The translations under genes were made by a program, and so were the position numbers. The notes beneath the pieces were generated by a model. That model did no database searches. It had not been told where the DNA came from and saw nothing but the letters and a program-made list of their open reading frames with translations. Source: Anseranas semipalmata (lineage: Eukaryota; Chordata; Aves; Anseriformes; Anseranatidae). From it: a stretch of DNA of 64,000 nucleotides. The DNA lies in the NCBI GenBank assembly GCA_013399115.1, contig VXAA01001407.1, forward strand, positions 489,265 through 553,264, read 5' to 3'. Positions 37,187 through 50,013 of the stretch are shown piece by piece (within the stretch, counting starts at the first letter, position 1; every line of letters begins with the position of its first letter).

Positions 37187-40100
37187 CTTCAGAACTTGAG
37201 ATAAACACTGTGTTTCTGCTTTTGCATCAGTTTCAGCTTAGAGCTTCGATAAATGCCTTTTTGCTTATCAATATATGCTGGGCTTATGCTAAAGAGATGC
37301 ATCTCTTAATGAACAGAGAAGTGCACTTGCAATTTACCTCTGTGTTGTATTCCACTTCTCCATTCCCCTAGTCGGAAACGCTCCATGCAGTTTTCATTGC
37401 ACGCTTATCTGTAGCTCACTAGCTAGCAAGTGTCTTGAAACAGCAGTAAGTCAAAAGACCACTGGCAGAACAAAACTGAAAAAGGCCTTTTTCTAAAACA
37501 TTGTGCAATTTGTAGTACGTGCTTCTCCCTGAGCTATCATTCCAACTTCATTACTCAACTACGTAGCACTTTGTTCAGGTAACATTACGCTGGCAGAGTC
37601 ATTTCAGCAACATTACGCTTATTAATCTTCAAGAATGTCAGAGCTAAAAATAAAATCCAAACAGCGTGAGAATCTAGGCAGGGTTACGACAGCATTTCTC
37701 AAAGGATCAAAATGTCATTACTTTTACTCCTTAGAGGGAATTTCCTTCACAGCCCCTAAATCTTGCAAGAGGAGAGGTCAGACCCAGCCGTACCTGTTTA
37801 CATCTGTATAGCTAAGCACATTTATAGGGACGACGGCAAGCTTGAAGGACCTTAGCCTGAATTCATCCCACACAACTAAAGCAGGTTTGGGTGAAAATAC
37901 GTATCGAGGAGATGGCCAGAAAGTCTCCCTTCCTTTTAATCTGCAGAAAAACGATCTTTTAATCAAAATACCACAGAAACCTAAGTCCTTCTATGAGCAT
38001 TCCTTGACAGCACCACAAACTAGCATCAGTGGCTTACCCAACGCTCATCCATGTTTGTCGTGGGGAAACACCTCTTCCTTTCTAACGGGGACTTAGCCAT
38101 AGCAAGCCACCCACGCTGCAGGGCCAGACAGGGCTTCTGGGCTTCTCGACACGGTGGTTTCCAGGAGGTAGCCTCCAGCTTTGGGAACAAAGCCGCCCAC
38201 AGTGACCTGTTTCTAAATTGAGTACTTCAGTTCATTACCTTTGGTAATCCAACTAAATACGCACTTACTTTGGTGTCTTAGTACCTTTGAAATGATCTAA
38301 ATTCAGAATACTTGGCAGAAGCATGGGTTATCAGAGAGACAGAGGTGGATTTGTTGGTATTTGTAGATATGCACGGATGAGAATCATCAAACACTAAGGA
38401 ATTAGGAACAGCTTTCTTTCCTGGAAAACAGCAGTGAGTTAAGTCACTTTACTCCTAGAACCTTTTCCTCCTTGTTATATATTTGGAGTTAACTGCTGAT
38501 TTTGCTAGCTTAGATACATGTTATTTCTCAACTTCCACTAGTGTTTCTGCATGTGACTGGACTGCATTTTCTCCTCTTTATACTAATTTGCTAAATCTCC
38601 TTATTAAATTTAAATTAAGGGGCAAAGTCAATGCAAACGACTGGCTACAGTCTTTGTAATTATTTTCTGCTTCATTACTTGATATTCAACATCCACGTGT
38701 CAGAGAACATAGTAGAAAAACAGTTTAAATAGATATATAAGCAAGTACTTCACGTGGGCTATAAAACACCATAGGATGAACTTCTGTGTCGTTCAGATAA
38801 AAGCATGTGTAAGCATATTAGCATTAAGCAGCTATTTGCAGCAATTAATATAGGAAAAAAACTTTGAAAAAAAAAAACAGATTGCATGGACTGGTTGTGA
38901 CAAAGCCTCTGAGCAGAATTTCAGATGGAACCACGCTTTGGAGCATGACATGGATCCACGTTCTCAAATACAGGCTGGTTCCATGCCCCTGTGCATTTCT
39001 CTGGAAAGTTTGTTATGGAGTTAACTTATTAAAAGACAGGTGACCACGCAGAGCTGAAAGATAGCTGAAAGGTGAAATTTATTTTTTCCTGGCTCAGTGT
39101 ATTTAGTTTTTGTCTCACTTAGACCACTTCAGTAATGTTGGAATATAAATGTAATGCACAAGTATGAGACTAGACCAAATGCTGATTAATATAAGTGTCT
39201 TAGATCCACAGCTTCGTGTATGAGCTAAGCTTGGGTCAGAAATGCCAAGTTAAATAGTGGCACAACTCTTACAAAATAACTTGTGACTTGAACAATCCGT
39301 AAGGAATCAATAACAAATTAAAACCAGTCAGAAGCAGTGAACTGAATAAATGAATCATTCTTCCCAAAACAAACCAAATAGTAAAGTTCATTTGTCTATC
39401 AGGAAATTAGTGTTGTGTTTTTGAAAGGTGCTAAATTACTTTTTTAAAGATATCATAAAGCTGATACTGAAAAAAAAGCAGTTAAAAGGCCGCCTTCCAA
39501 ATTGTTTCATTCTTACTTAATAGGTAAAAGTACTATGTATATGTTTACTATTTCATTCTTCAAAAATGGGTAGAAAATCACTTTGTTTCACGTTTGAAAG
39601 GTTCACACAGCACAGCTTTCCCAAGAAACCTTCTGGAAAAGGTTCCAAAGGATTTAGGAAAGATTAGAAAATAATGTAATTGTGGATTAACTCTGAAGCA
39701 GGAACTGAATCCAGAACACAGCTGGAAAATGGGCAAAAATTAAGATCTTCATTATGCAGTGTGAGCTGGATATTCAGTTAAGATAAGAATCGGGGTTAAT
39801 TTTGAAATTTTAGTCAATTCCTGGAATTTCTGAGTACAAAATTTTTGTTCAGATTTAAAGGCATACAATATTTGGTTATTCCACATTAAAATGACATTTA
39901 ACTTATTTTAAATGCATGCGTACTGAGAATGTCAGTAGAAGGAAAAAAAGGAAAGGCTTGTATTAAAGGATTTCGATAGCAAATTATTCCTAATATTCTT
40001 TAGCTTCTGTACTAATAAACTGTGCCTTAATTGAGATTAATTGTATTCCCCCTTTGCAAAAATTCTGAATGATACAATTAAAATCATTTTTAGCCATTAA

Positions 40101-41619
40101 ACAACTGTTTGGTTTGCTGACAGAGGTCACGAGAACTCATTCAATGAGCTTGGACGTCCTTTCACGTTATTACACCTACAGAGAAATTAAGCCTGATCCT
40201 TAGCTTAGCTCTACCACATCTTACCTGAACTGTTCCAGCCGTGCAGATTTGCACAACCAAAGACGAAGCCCCCAGGGCTCAACCCCTCAGCATAAAATTC
40301 AGAAATAGGCTTCATGGCATATACTGCAAGGTGTGCCGTTAAGCAGCTGTTGGCTTTTTCCTCCAACGCTGCACTCCACTTCTTACTACTGCGGAGAAAA
40401 TGCTAAATGTGTTTACACTAAAGAATTTACCCAGTAGAAAACACTGGCTTTCCACTGCTATTTTTCTTCCCAGAACTGCATCGAATACTTTCTATAAATA
40501 ATTTTTTCTTCCAATTAACATGTGTTATAAGAGCAGCAGAAAGATCATAAATTACTGTAGCTGCAGGCTTTCCAGTTTAATTTATTACTGAAAAGTCACG
40601 AGCGCTGCTTTGCAAATGCCAGCCTGTGAATCTGTAAACCTAGGAAATTATGAAGTAAGCTGGTCGCTTTTCCCTGAGGTCAATTAGAAATGACACCAGC
40701 AGCCTTCTCCGTGACCTGGTGAGATTTATAGCTTACCACGTTAGGGCTATGGTTCAGCCAACAGATTAAGATCAGAACAGCACCTGGTAGACTGTCATCA
40801 GTTAAGGCAGGCTGGACCCATGGCTCCAGGCTAAAACGTGCGCAGGAAAAGAGGTCATGTCATGTAGCCTTTGTTTCCACCACGGCGAGGCACATGTGTA
40901 AGGCACCCTGGGCTAGCACAGGGCTAATATATGGGCATCGGACTGTCCTGCAACAGGAACGAAGGCAGCAAACTGGCAAGGCATTCTTTCTTATCCCATT
41001 ACTAAAAGTTGCCTCTGAAGATATTCGCCACTTGATGAGGCCTCATGTGATTGCAAATCTTTTTCTTTATTGCTTTTTCTTTGTGCAACCGTTGGCTACA
41101 AAAAGCCTCACATCACAAATCCTCACAATTTAGGATAAAAATTTGATCGCTTCACTCTGCTGTCAGTCTCACAAGAAAACAAAACAGGCTGTGTCTTTTC
41201 ACCACTCATAAATATTTTATAATATTGTAAGAACAATAGCCTACAAGGTTAAAGTTCAGGTCTGTAGTAGTCAACAAGGTCCTTGCAAGACAATGAAAGG
41301 GAAAGTTACCCTTTGTTTTATACCAACTTCAGCAACGCGTTGGAAGCTCATGGACTTCCCGTTGTATTCCAGTCACTCGTGCAAGCCGCCCTTCTCGCGG
41401 CCCTGATAAAGGGCGTTGGTAGCAGAAGGCTGCTTGGTGTGTCTGAGCCTGGTGGGTGTTTGGATCCATGGCAGGCACTCAACAGGGCCACACAGAAGAG
41501 TGCAAAGGTTGGAAAGAGATTGTCATTTTCTCAAGCGAGCACCAAAAGAAATATTTGCTTAGTTCCTTCTCCTGTAGGTAGGCCCAGGTAGGGCAATCAG
41601 AGAGTCTGGGTCTCAAACC

Positions 41620-41780
41620 AACCTCAGCTAGAGGCAAAATACTTTAAGTGAATGCCTGATCTTAAAAATGGGGTAACAGGAGCCACCTGCCTCAGTGCTG
41701 CGAGGCTTAATTATCATTCAGAATGCTGTTTATAAGCTGGGTGACTGAAAACTCTGCATAAGTAATTACTTGATATTGTT
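41620..41780 (+). mobile_element. Probable MIR-like (CORE-type) SINE relic
   Basis: CTTAAAAATGGGGTAACAGGAGCCACCTGCCTCAGTGCTGCGAGGCTTAATTA follows the order of a MIR-type SINE core (recalled form: TCTGTAAAATGGGGATAATA...CCTACCTCA-GG-TTGTGAGGATTAAATGA). A downstream CTGTTTATAAGC stands where TGTAAAGCGC is expected. MIR-class SINEs are ancient amniote repeats with few surviving copies in birds. The A and B boxes of the tRNA-like head are not recognisable. Confidence 0.5.
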
Positions 41781-42854
41781 ACTTTTTAGAAGTCAGCACA
41801 ACAGGTAAATTCTTTGCCTCCAGTTTTTTTTTTTTTTTCTTTCCTATTTTTCACAGTGTTAAATTAAGCCCTCTGAACACCCTAGCAGAGGATTTACTAA
41901 CTTAAGCCACAGCGTTCTTCATTCTGTTATTCCCTCTTGGTCTAAAAACTCATAGGCAGTAACTCCAGCCATGAGTCTGAACATCAGACTGCATTACGTA
42001 TCCACCAGATTAAAAGACACCTTGCAACATGCCACATACCCGTAAGAGATGAAGCCCAAACTTCTGTTTGCAGCTTCTGATTTGTGGACGTCCCTTTGAA
42101 GCCGACCATTTTGTGGATATGGTTTCTCATTTCCACATCAAACGTTTAGGCTCTCATAATGCCTGGACAGTTAGATTTATTCTGGTAGTTATGTGTGGAC
42201 AAACAAAAGCAGCAAAACTGGCTTGTTTTGACATTGTTTATATTATAAAATACTACAGGGAAGTTATAGGCTTTCCTATAGGCAAAGTAGATAAAGGTAT
42301 AGCTGCAACAATGCCTGCAGCATTCATACAGAGTGCCTTTCCCAGCTGATGTCTGATAATATTCCACGAATAACAGGGATAAGCACACAGCATGGTACTT
42401 TTCTTGCTGTTCATTCACCTCAGTTGTGAGCATCAAGCTTCCATTTCCTATCTTTACAACAAACTGTTCAATATGGACTTAAACTACATTTAGAATATTA
42501 CTTTTTCCTTAATTTTTGATGTTCCTCACTTTGTATTAAATCTCTCCACAGTAACCACAGTCATGATGAAACTGAAATGTTTTAAAATGTTTCAAGCTGT
42601 TACTTCTACGTCTTCCATGAGATCGGAGAAGGAATGAAGTCAAATAGCTCTCCTCCTGCAGCAGCTTTTTCCCAAGTGATAGAGTCCAGAGACCAGCTTG
42701 TTGGCATTTGTTATTATAATCAACTTTCCATAGCTTTTACCAAGGCATAATCCTTAGTATATGTTTAACCAGTGCAGATAGATTTTCAAGTCTTAGAGCA
42801 TAAAACAAGTGCATAGGGTGTTATGCATCATCAAGAACGCAGTGGATAATGTTC
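41781..42854. other. Intronic sequence, no gene seen
   Basis: AT-rich sequence. The 93- and 96-codon frames on opposite strands (42068-42349 and 42146-42436) overlap and carry no conserved features. No RNA gene or repeat other than the T run. Confidence 0.6.
41824..41838. repeat. Poly-T run
   Basis: Fifteen T bases about 45 bases beyond the MIR-like relic; not obviously connected to it. Confidence 0.9.
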
Positions 42855-43040
42855 AGTTATCCACTTCTTTTCTACTCCAATTCCATCCCCTTGGATGCTC
42901 TCAACTCTTTTTTGAATGACCCCAGTGTTTTAGTCTTAATAACCTTCACAGCAGTCCATTCCAAACATTTATTACTCCTGGGTTAAAAAGTATTGCTCAG
43001 CTACATCTGTTCTTAATTTGCTTTTGTAAAAGTTTCCTTT
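42855..43040 (-). mobile_element. Decayed older CR1-clade LINE 3' fragment (CR1/L3-like)
   Basis: Minus orientation. The reverse strand encodes, across a one-base shift, GVINVWNGL and then AVKVIKTKTLGSFKKELRAS. This corresponds to the ORF2 C-terminus of CR1-clade LINEs (pattern RVVN.WN.LP..VV.A..L..FK..LD). On the plus strand, GTTTTAGTCTTAATAACCTTCACAGCAG, TTAAAAAGTATTGCTCAGC and CATCTGTTCTTAATTTG follow the same consensus. It is clearly more diverged than the other CR1 copies, so probably older. A single N lies at 43049 in the T tract beside it. Confidence 0.65.
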
Positions 43041-46000
43041 TTTTTTTTNTTTTAATGCAGTATTTTCAATGGAAGAAATATACCTAAAAGCTCAACTTAG
43101 TGAAAAAATCACACAGGCCAATGCATGTAAAAGTGTGTGGCAAGCATGCCTTTTGTCAGAAAGCCTAATTAATGGGCATTGGCTGATATCAAGAGCTTGT
43201 GGGCTTTCTTGCCAGAGAAGCGCCTGTCATTTCTGTGGCTGTCCTTCACTAAGAAGTTGAAATATACACACATAAAGGAAAAGGTTCATGCTGGGAATCC
43301 TACGGTTTCTCTTATTTAAGTACGCGAAGCACCAGATATCTTGGAGACGTTCAGCTCTTTTCCCTTGCGTACATACCATAGACAGCATGTGGCAGACAGC
43401 TCTGGTACTGCAAAGATACAAGGGTAGGTAGGGATCCTGCAGCTTCAAGCACCGGGACTTCGGGTAGCTCCGCAGACCATAAGTAACACCGGGGAATCTG
43501 ATGAAAATTAAAGTCTCTGAAGGTGTACTAATAATGCTATCCTGCGCTGGGATAGCACAGGCTGTGATTCATATACAGCCAGCTTTGCACCTACTTGCTC
43601 AGGCTGTTTTAATGCAGGAGCTGAGCTCATTGCTGTACCGGGGACTGGAGAAGTCTCTGACCAGCTCAAGGAGCCACCTTGGCACTCCTTTGCTCATGGA
43701 GCACCTGGAATTAGTTGGTTTTTTTTCAGCATTGGCAGGGCTGTGCCATGATAACACATGGGCATCGTCACACCCTGACAGATGCTGCAAGTTACCTGAA
43801 TTGGTCCTATCATAGGCCACCCTGTATAAGCTTTAATACAAGGAGATGGAAAATCCCAAACAAAAACAAAGTTCCTGCTAAGGAACCAAGCAATCCCAAG
43901 AAAAGAGTTGCATGCACACATTTTCTATCTCATTTCCCACACCACGATTAAAAATGGCTCCTGCTTTCCTCTGACCTGCTGTAAAAGAGTGTTATTCAAC
44001 GCTTCATGGAGCAAAAAAGACTCCCTGCCCACCGAGAAGGAACTTTATGAAAGCTCACATCAATCGACGGCAGCAGCAGCAAAGCAAACCGTGCTCCATC
44101 TTGCTTCAGTGCCCTTCTGGCACTGCTCTGATTGCAGCACAGACAGTAAACAGTAGTGTGTTTGTGTGCAAATAGCATTCTCCTGAATGATGGCTGCACC
44201 TGTGTAAACTGACATCAGTATCTTTTTCTAAAATTCAGTTTATTTAAGGAGTTCACAAGAGACACCTGTTCCATGCACAGGCACAAATGACATCCAGTGA
44301 TCTGAAAAATAGTACGGGGGGCAGGGAGGAGGGCAAAAGCTGCTTGAAGGGCTCTATATGCAGGCATGTTTATATCTCCTGGGCCTATACCAGGCAGCTG
44401 CTGTTGCTTTAATTGCTGATCCTCCTGGTCTATGCTGGTATTTGCAAAATAAAATACAACTACACTGATTATTAAATACTGGAGTGGTAAAACGAATGCC
44501 TAGAGAACTACCTGGGAGGACTGAAGAGGAGGACTGGAACAAACAGCGAACATAAAGACAGACAAAGCCTGAGCCAGACGGCTCACACAGGAGCTGCTAT
44601 CGCAGATTTTCCAGTGTTTCCCACTTCACTCAGTGGCCACACTCTGTTCTTTCCTATGTCCTTTTACAGCTGGCAAACTACCTGGGCTTTTGGTTGCCTT
44701 TTGTTTTTTTTTATCCCTTTCCTTTTATTTATTTATTTATTTTTTTTGAGAAAGGGCACACAAAACTGAACGTTTGGTCTCAATAGCAGTCACGACTGTT
44801 CTCTGAGGACACTGCCACCACCAGGACACCTGTCTCAGATAAAATAAAGTAGGGAAAGACTACTACTACTTTTCAGGGAATGCATACACAGAAGCTGCTT
44901 ACTTCCCATTTGATTGAAAGCATTTTAAAGCAACATTGATATTCACAATTGCTAGCCACCTGCTTTGTTTTGTTTTACCTAAGTAATAGTTTGGGAAGTG
45001 TTAGAAACGTCTTTTTTTCAAACTCATTGTTAAGATCTCAGTTGTCAAATGCAGTAGACTGAAAATGACATGAGTAGGGATAATTATCTATCAGATACTG
45101 GGTGGAAAAAAGAGAAAATTTCTGCATTCACTAACACGTGACAGACTATCAGGCAGAGATTCTCCATGCCCTATTACCCACCCTACCCAGACATGGAGCA
45201 GTAGGCATCGGGTCTGAACCCCAAGTGAAATGCAATACTTTTTAATAGAGGATTAATGAGACAAGATGACTTACAGAAATCCAATCTGCTAGTACCAAAA
45301 CTGGGGGGAAAAAAAGCTGGAAAGACAAGGTCTTTTGAGGAAGGTCAGGTGGGAAGGACAAAGACTTCCAGATGAGTATGGTGAACTGTGAGGAATTAAC
45401 TCCCACCTCTCGAGAGCTGCTGGCTAAGAGACAGAGACCACAGCTGCAGGAGCTGAGTGACCCAGCAGTTGAGAAACAGAAAGAACTCAGGCAGATGTTC
45501 AGAAGCGCTATGGCAGGAAAATTAGGTAAAAGTGAAACATGGCAAGGTGGAACTAGACAACAAAATGTGTTTAAAAGGAGGAAATCAATCATTTTGGTGT
45601 CACAATTTTGAAAATTAATAGAACACACACAAAGCAGCGGTTTGAGTAACAGCATACAGTGTCTAGCCTTTATAATACGTCTGTCAGAACAGCTAAATCC
45701 AGAGGAAAAAATGGATTTGTGCCTTTAGACAAAAACTGCCTTCCTGCCAAAAGAACCGCCTTGTTCTTTTCAGTGAAATAACTACGTAAATCAGCTTTGT
45801 ACCGTAACAGGACTACGCATTGCCGGAACACTGAAACCTTCTTGCCTCGTTCCTCTATCAATAAATATCACATCTCATGTCAACACTTTACTTTTCAAAA
45901 AGTAAGGTAGACTGTCTCCATGTGAAGTAGGCAAAATGCAACAAGACATCCAGAAGCTTATTTTAAAGATTATCAAATGTATCCATATTTGTCAAAAACA

Positions 46001-46214
46001 CACAAGACCTCACACTTCATTCACTGTCTATGTCCCTTCTTTGGTGATAACGAGCACGTCCTGGAGCAAAACATCACTAATGTTTGAACACTGAATTTTA
46101 CTTAAATGGAATTGGAATGCTTTCATTTTACAAGTCATTCTGCCCATTGTACTGGATTAACAACTCACATCCTCTTGAGGTTTCAGTTTTGAGGGTTTTT
46201 TTTTGAGGTTTTTC
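43041..46214. other. Intronic sequence, no gene seen
   Basis: Mixed-composition intron with a T-rich/TTTA tract at 44699-44747. A 104-codon plus-strand frame (43501-43815) overlaps minus-strand frames and has no recognisable family. A 79-codon plus-strand frame at 45372-45611 is discussed as a finding. No supported gene. Confidence 0.55.
44699..44747. repeat. T-rich tract with (TTTA)n
   Basis: Poly-T segments flanking four TTTA units. Confidence 0.85.
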
Positions 46215-46690
46215 TGAGAAGAGTCTCCTCCTGCCGCAGTCAGGGATTTATACGTGGTGGGGGGATCCCTCTGAGCCCTCTCTTTCCATCCTGACCAGGC
46301 CCAGATCCCTCAGACCCTCCTCATACAACAGATGCTGCAATCCCTTCACCACTTCTGCCACCTTTCAGTGCATTCCCTCAGGTATACCCACATCTCTCTT
46401 GCACCGGGGAGCCCAGAACTGGGCCCAGCACCCCAGATGTGTCTCACCAGTGCCGAGTCGATGGGAAGTTAGCAGCGATGCACTTCAGAACCCCCTAGGA
46501 CTGCTTGCACCCTGTTACACTGTCCGTTCTGCAGATGTGGGGGTGACTAAAGTCCCCCGAGGGCCAGGACCCGGGGAAGCGAGGCTTTTTCTCTGCAGCC
46601 CTCCAGCCCCGTGACCTGCCCCACCACATCTCTGTGATGCCCAGGAGATCACAGCCTTGCATGCAGACTCCTACGAGAACCAGTTAACGC
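46215..46690 (-). mobile_element. Scrambled CR1 ORF2 relic with internal deletions
   Basis: Minus orientation, translated from high to low coordinates. GVCMQGCDLLGITEMWWG (about 46675-46622) matches the start of the LINE endonuclease (usual ...YDLIGITETWW). About 46570-46490 gives VLALGG, then after a one-base shift the words SHPHIC and RTDSVTGCKQS (usual LMGDF.HPDICW...). Then 46480-46225 corresponds to the end of the reverse transcriptase: SALVR, a frameshifted LEYCVQFWAP stretch, and the usual ERVQRRATK...SYEERLRELG region in decayed form. The middle of the endonuclease and the reverse transcriptase core are missing, so at least two internal deletions separate the blocks. The sequence is GC-rich relative to the intron. 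No 3' octamer tail is present at the left edge. Confidence 0.8.
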
Positions 46691-48109
46691 TTTCTGAATG
46701 GAAGCCCAAAGCTGCCAAATGAGTATTGTATTGAATTAGCTGAAAACAAACATCCCAGAAGGCATACTTTTCAGCACTAGTTCCTTAATTAGCTTTTGCC
46801 AACATAATTTTCTGATAGAACTCCAGAAGATTTTTTTTTTCCTTGACAGTTATCTATGGCCATAAAAATACAACAAAATACAGCAGAAAGGCAATCGTTC
46901 CTTATGAAAAGTAAGTCCTCATAATTTGTCTATAGGTCTGTGCCCCAACATCACTGAACTACGCTACCATCACGCTGTATAAAGTGAGAACCCAGAAGCA
47001 ACAATTAATTCACAACTGATGTATTAGCAACGAGATTACAACATGAAAAAAGACCAGGCAAATTAACTGCTTTTTAACTGGGACACACGTTCATGATAAC
47101 ACAGCTCCCTTTGCAAGGATTCAGCTTGCTATAGATGCTCATAGAATCTGAAGACAAACTTCCTTTCCTTTGTCGTGTGCCAAAGACAAGGCTTTGACAT
47201 TTTTGCAGTGATTTATTTTTCTTAAACATGCAGAATTGCCCAAGTAAAGTACAGTTCCACAGAAAGAGACCATCTCCCTCTTGAGGATATTTTAATTATT
47301 TGAGACGACAGCCTGAAGAACACCACGATTCTTAGAGCTCGTCTTAGTGCTTCACATACAAAGTCTTTTGTGCCTTGTCAATTTTAGCACAGTTTATTGG
47401 GAAGTTCAATCTAACCCAGATGTTTGCTGACAGAAATTTTACAGGTGATGACAAGATTCCATTAACTCAATGCGCATGATTTTAGTTAATGTGTGTTTCT
47501 GAGAAATCTCATTCCATGCTCCTGGCCCTGTATGCTGTTATACTGCTGTGAGAAACCTCTTGACTGAGGCAAAAGACAAAAACAATGTTTGCGTGAGTTA
47601 CATTTATCTACTTACCATATATTTCGTCTCAAAGTGTCAAACAGACATGTTATATGACGGTTTGTGAAATAAATTGCTAGTCTGACAGCCAGACTAGAAA
47701 TAAGAGTATTTACATGCTTAAAGATGCAGACTTCAACAGCTGGTGGGATTTACAAAACCACTTAAGCAAGTCAGATTCCTCAGTTATTGAAAGCTGCTCA
47801 CTCCTGTTGGACCTGCACACATTTCACGCGAAGCACAACCTCCTTCTCCAGTGCTTGGGAAAAAGAGCTAGAGGTTGAGTGGGCAAAGACTTTGCACTAT
47901 CGCCTTATTCTTAGAGAAGGTTCCTCCAGATTAGAGTGGAGGCTGGGTCAAATTGAAAAACAGAAAACACTGAATGTCTCCCGTGGGTACCTGAAGATTT
48001 TTCTTCTTTAGAGTTGCCAGTCCAGCCCCTTTCATGGGCATTAAATTTAACAGACATTTACATTGATAAAATTTCTCTGCTATTTTAGCAGATGCAGTTT
48101 AGCTTTAGA

Positions 48110-48122
48110 GTGTGTGTGTGTG
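48110..48122. repeat. (GT)n microsatellite
   Basis: Six and a half GT units. Confidence 0.85.
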
Positions 48123-49478
48123 ATGGTTTCGTTTTCCATTTGATTTCTGACTTGAATATTCAGGCTGAACAGTAGCAACCTGTCCATATGGGAATCCTTT
48201 ACCTGGGGCTGGACCAGCCTCCATGTACGTGCTCTGTTCAAGGCTTTGGGCTGCGAGGGGCATGCAGAACTTCTGAAAACAAAAGGTTCTCTTATTATCT
48301 CAATTTGACTTGATAAATCAAAAACGTATATCATTATACTTTCATGAACTACCGTGGGCTATTTTTGTCAAACACAAGGAAGATATGCCTGATTTCAAAA
48401 ACAATACAGCCACTTCTCTTGCAGAATACATATTTTCTTCCACTGTATGTTCCTGTTCCTCATCCTCCTCCCCAGTCCTCTGAAATTTCCTTATCACTGC
48501 AATGAGATATGACAACTTACACATTATGATCGAGTAAAGACACTTTGATTGTTTATGGCACAAGACCAGGCAACTACTAAGGCAAGTCATTATTAGACTG
48601 CAACACACAGCAATGCAAGTTGCATTGCTGAAATGGATGATGGAAATGAACACAGGAAAATGAAAACAGAAGCACTAATTTAAAACTGTCTTTTAAACCA
48701 GCTAGGAATTCTCACTGTGTCTTGGAACACTTAAGCACATGGATGATGGCGCAGAAGAGACATTGGGAAACAACATTTTTATAAAATAATTTTTGTTGTT
48801 GGCCCCTTTAAAATGTACAGTCTTTGTCAACTACACACTCACAAAAAAAAGCAGAAAATTCAGGTTCTGGTGAATGTAAATCTGATATTTAAAGCGATCA
48901 CTAGAGCACACCTGATTAATGCTTTAGGTTTAACCGTCACTGAGAATTTCCTTGATTTAACACTATTTTATTACTATTTATTTTGTATTTCATTATATTA
49001 TCTCATGGGTGCAACAATGTAAGACATTTTCTGGACCATTATTCTTTCACATAAAGAGAGAAGTTCTTCAATGTACACTATCTCAGAGAAACAGATTCCC
49101 TCATAACTAACATTTCCACAACCCCATAAATTACATGGATGGTATGAAGAAATGGTTTCATATGCACAGAAAAGGTCAAACAAATAACTTGCTCTCAGCC
49201 TAAGCCCTCTTACCTCCAGTCACTGCAAATTCAAAGTTGAGGGAAAACACTCGGATGAAGAAGAAACCCTAACTTTTATCCTTGATTTATGTCTGATGAC
49301 ATGCGTAGGTTTTTTTAAGCCCCAGTTTTGATGGCCATGTGACCAAGGAAATCTGGGCAACCAGCACTCATCTGACCTTCTTCCAAACTACGTGGAGTGT
49401 AGAGTTTTTTATGACATAAAAACTAGAATACTCACTGAAGTCCCTGGTTTCAGAATTGTGTATTTAATAAAACAAAAT

Positions 49479-49496
49479 TTATATATATATCTATAT
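49479..49496. repeat. (AT)n microsatellite
   Basis: Short AT tract with one CT interruption. Confidence 0.8.
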
Positions 49497-49990
49497 CAAA
49501 TGTTGTGAAGTTTCTCAATAAAATCATAAGAACTGGAAGCCCTGAGTCATGAGCTGGAATCTAATTTTCTGTGCTAAATGGAATACAGAAATTAGGGGCT
49601 CTGAGACATGAGTATATGCTATCTGAACCGCTCAATGATAACACAACATTCGAGTATTAATTGTGTGTGAGACCACTGTTCCCCAAACTTAAACTTTCTG
49701 TGCATAAAGACACCTTAACAGTACAAACATAAGGAGAAAAAGGAATAGGAAGCAACAAATGACACGTGATTGTGGACAAATACAGATGATGCATCTCCAT
49801 CCTTTCACGATCCTTAACTTTTGGTAGGAATTCTTCCCCATCCTCTAATTCCATTATTCCAAGGAAAGACAAGGAGGTAAAGAAGTGAAATTTAAAAAGA
49901 GATTAGAGGAATGTTCAGAATTGATTTCACAGTCACATTTTACCTTAAGCCAAAACAGACATTAGTTTTCAATGAACGCATTTGAGCCAC

Positions 49991-50013
49991 TTATATATAT
50001 ATATTTATTTATA
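49991..50013. repeat. (TA)n grading into (TTTA)n
   Basis: About seven TA units followed by TTTATTTATA. Confidence 0.85.

Larger units (their letters stand above)
34336..41619. other. Intronic sequence, no gene seen
   Basis: AT-rich intron. It includes a T17 run (35941-35957), a CA tract (36574-36584) and a possible MITE half (37119-37186). Around 40560-40740 the sequence is less AT-biased, but no feature can be named. No exon, RNA gene or CR1 copy. Confidence 0.6.

Noticed and set aside
43501..43815. 104-codon plus-strand frame
   Set aside because: No recognisable domain, and overlapped by minus-strand frames of similar quality.
45242..45655. 137-codon minus-strand frame rich in L, S, C and F
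   Set aside because: It is the complement of a purine-rich stretch and looks like a shadow; no signal peptide or membrane topology makes sense in context, and it sits mid-intron.
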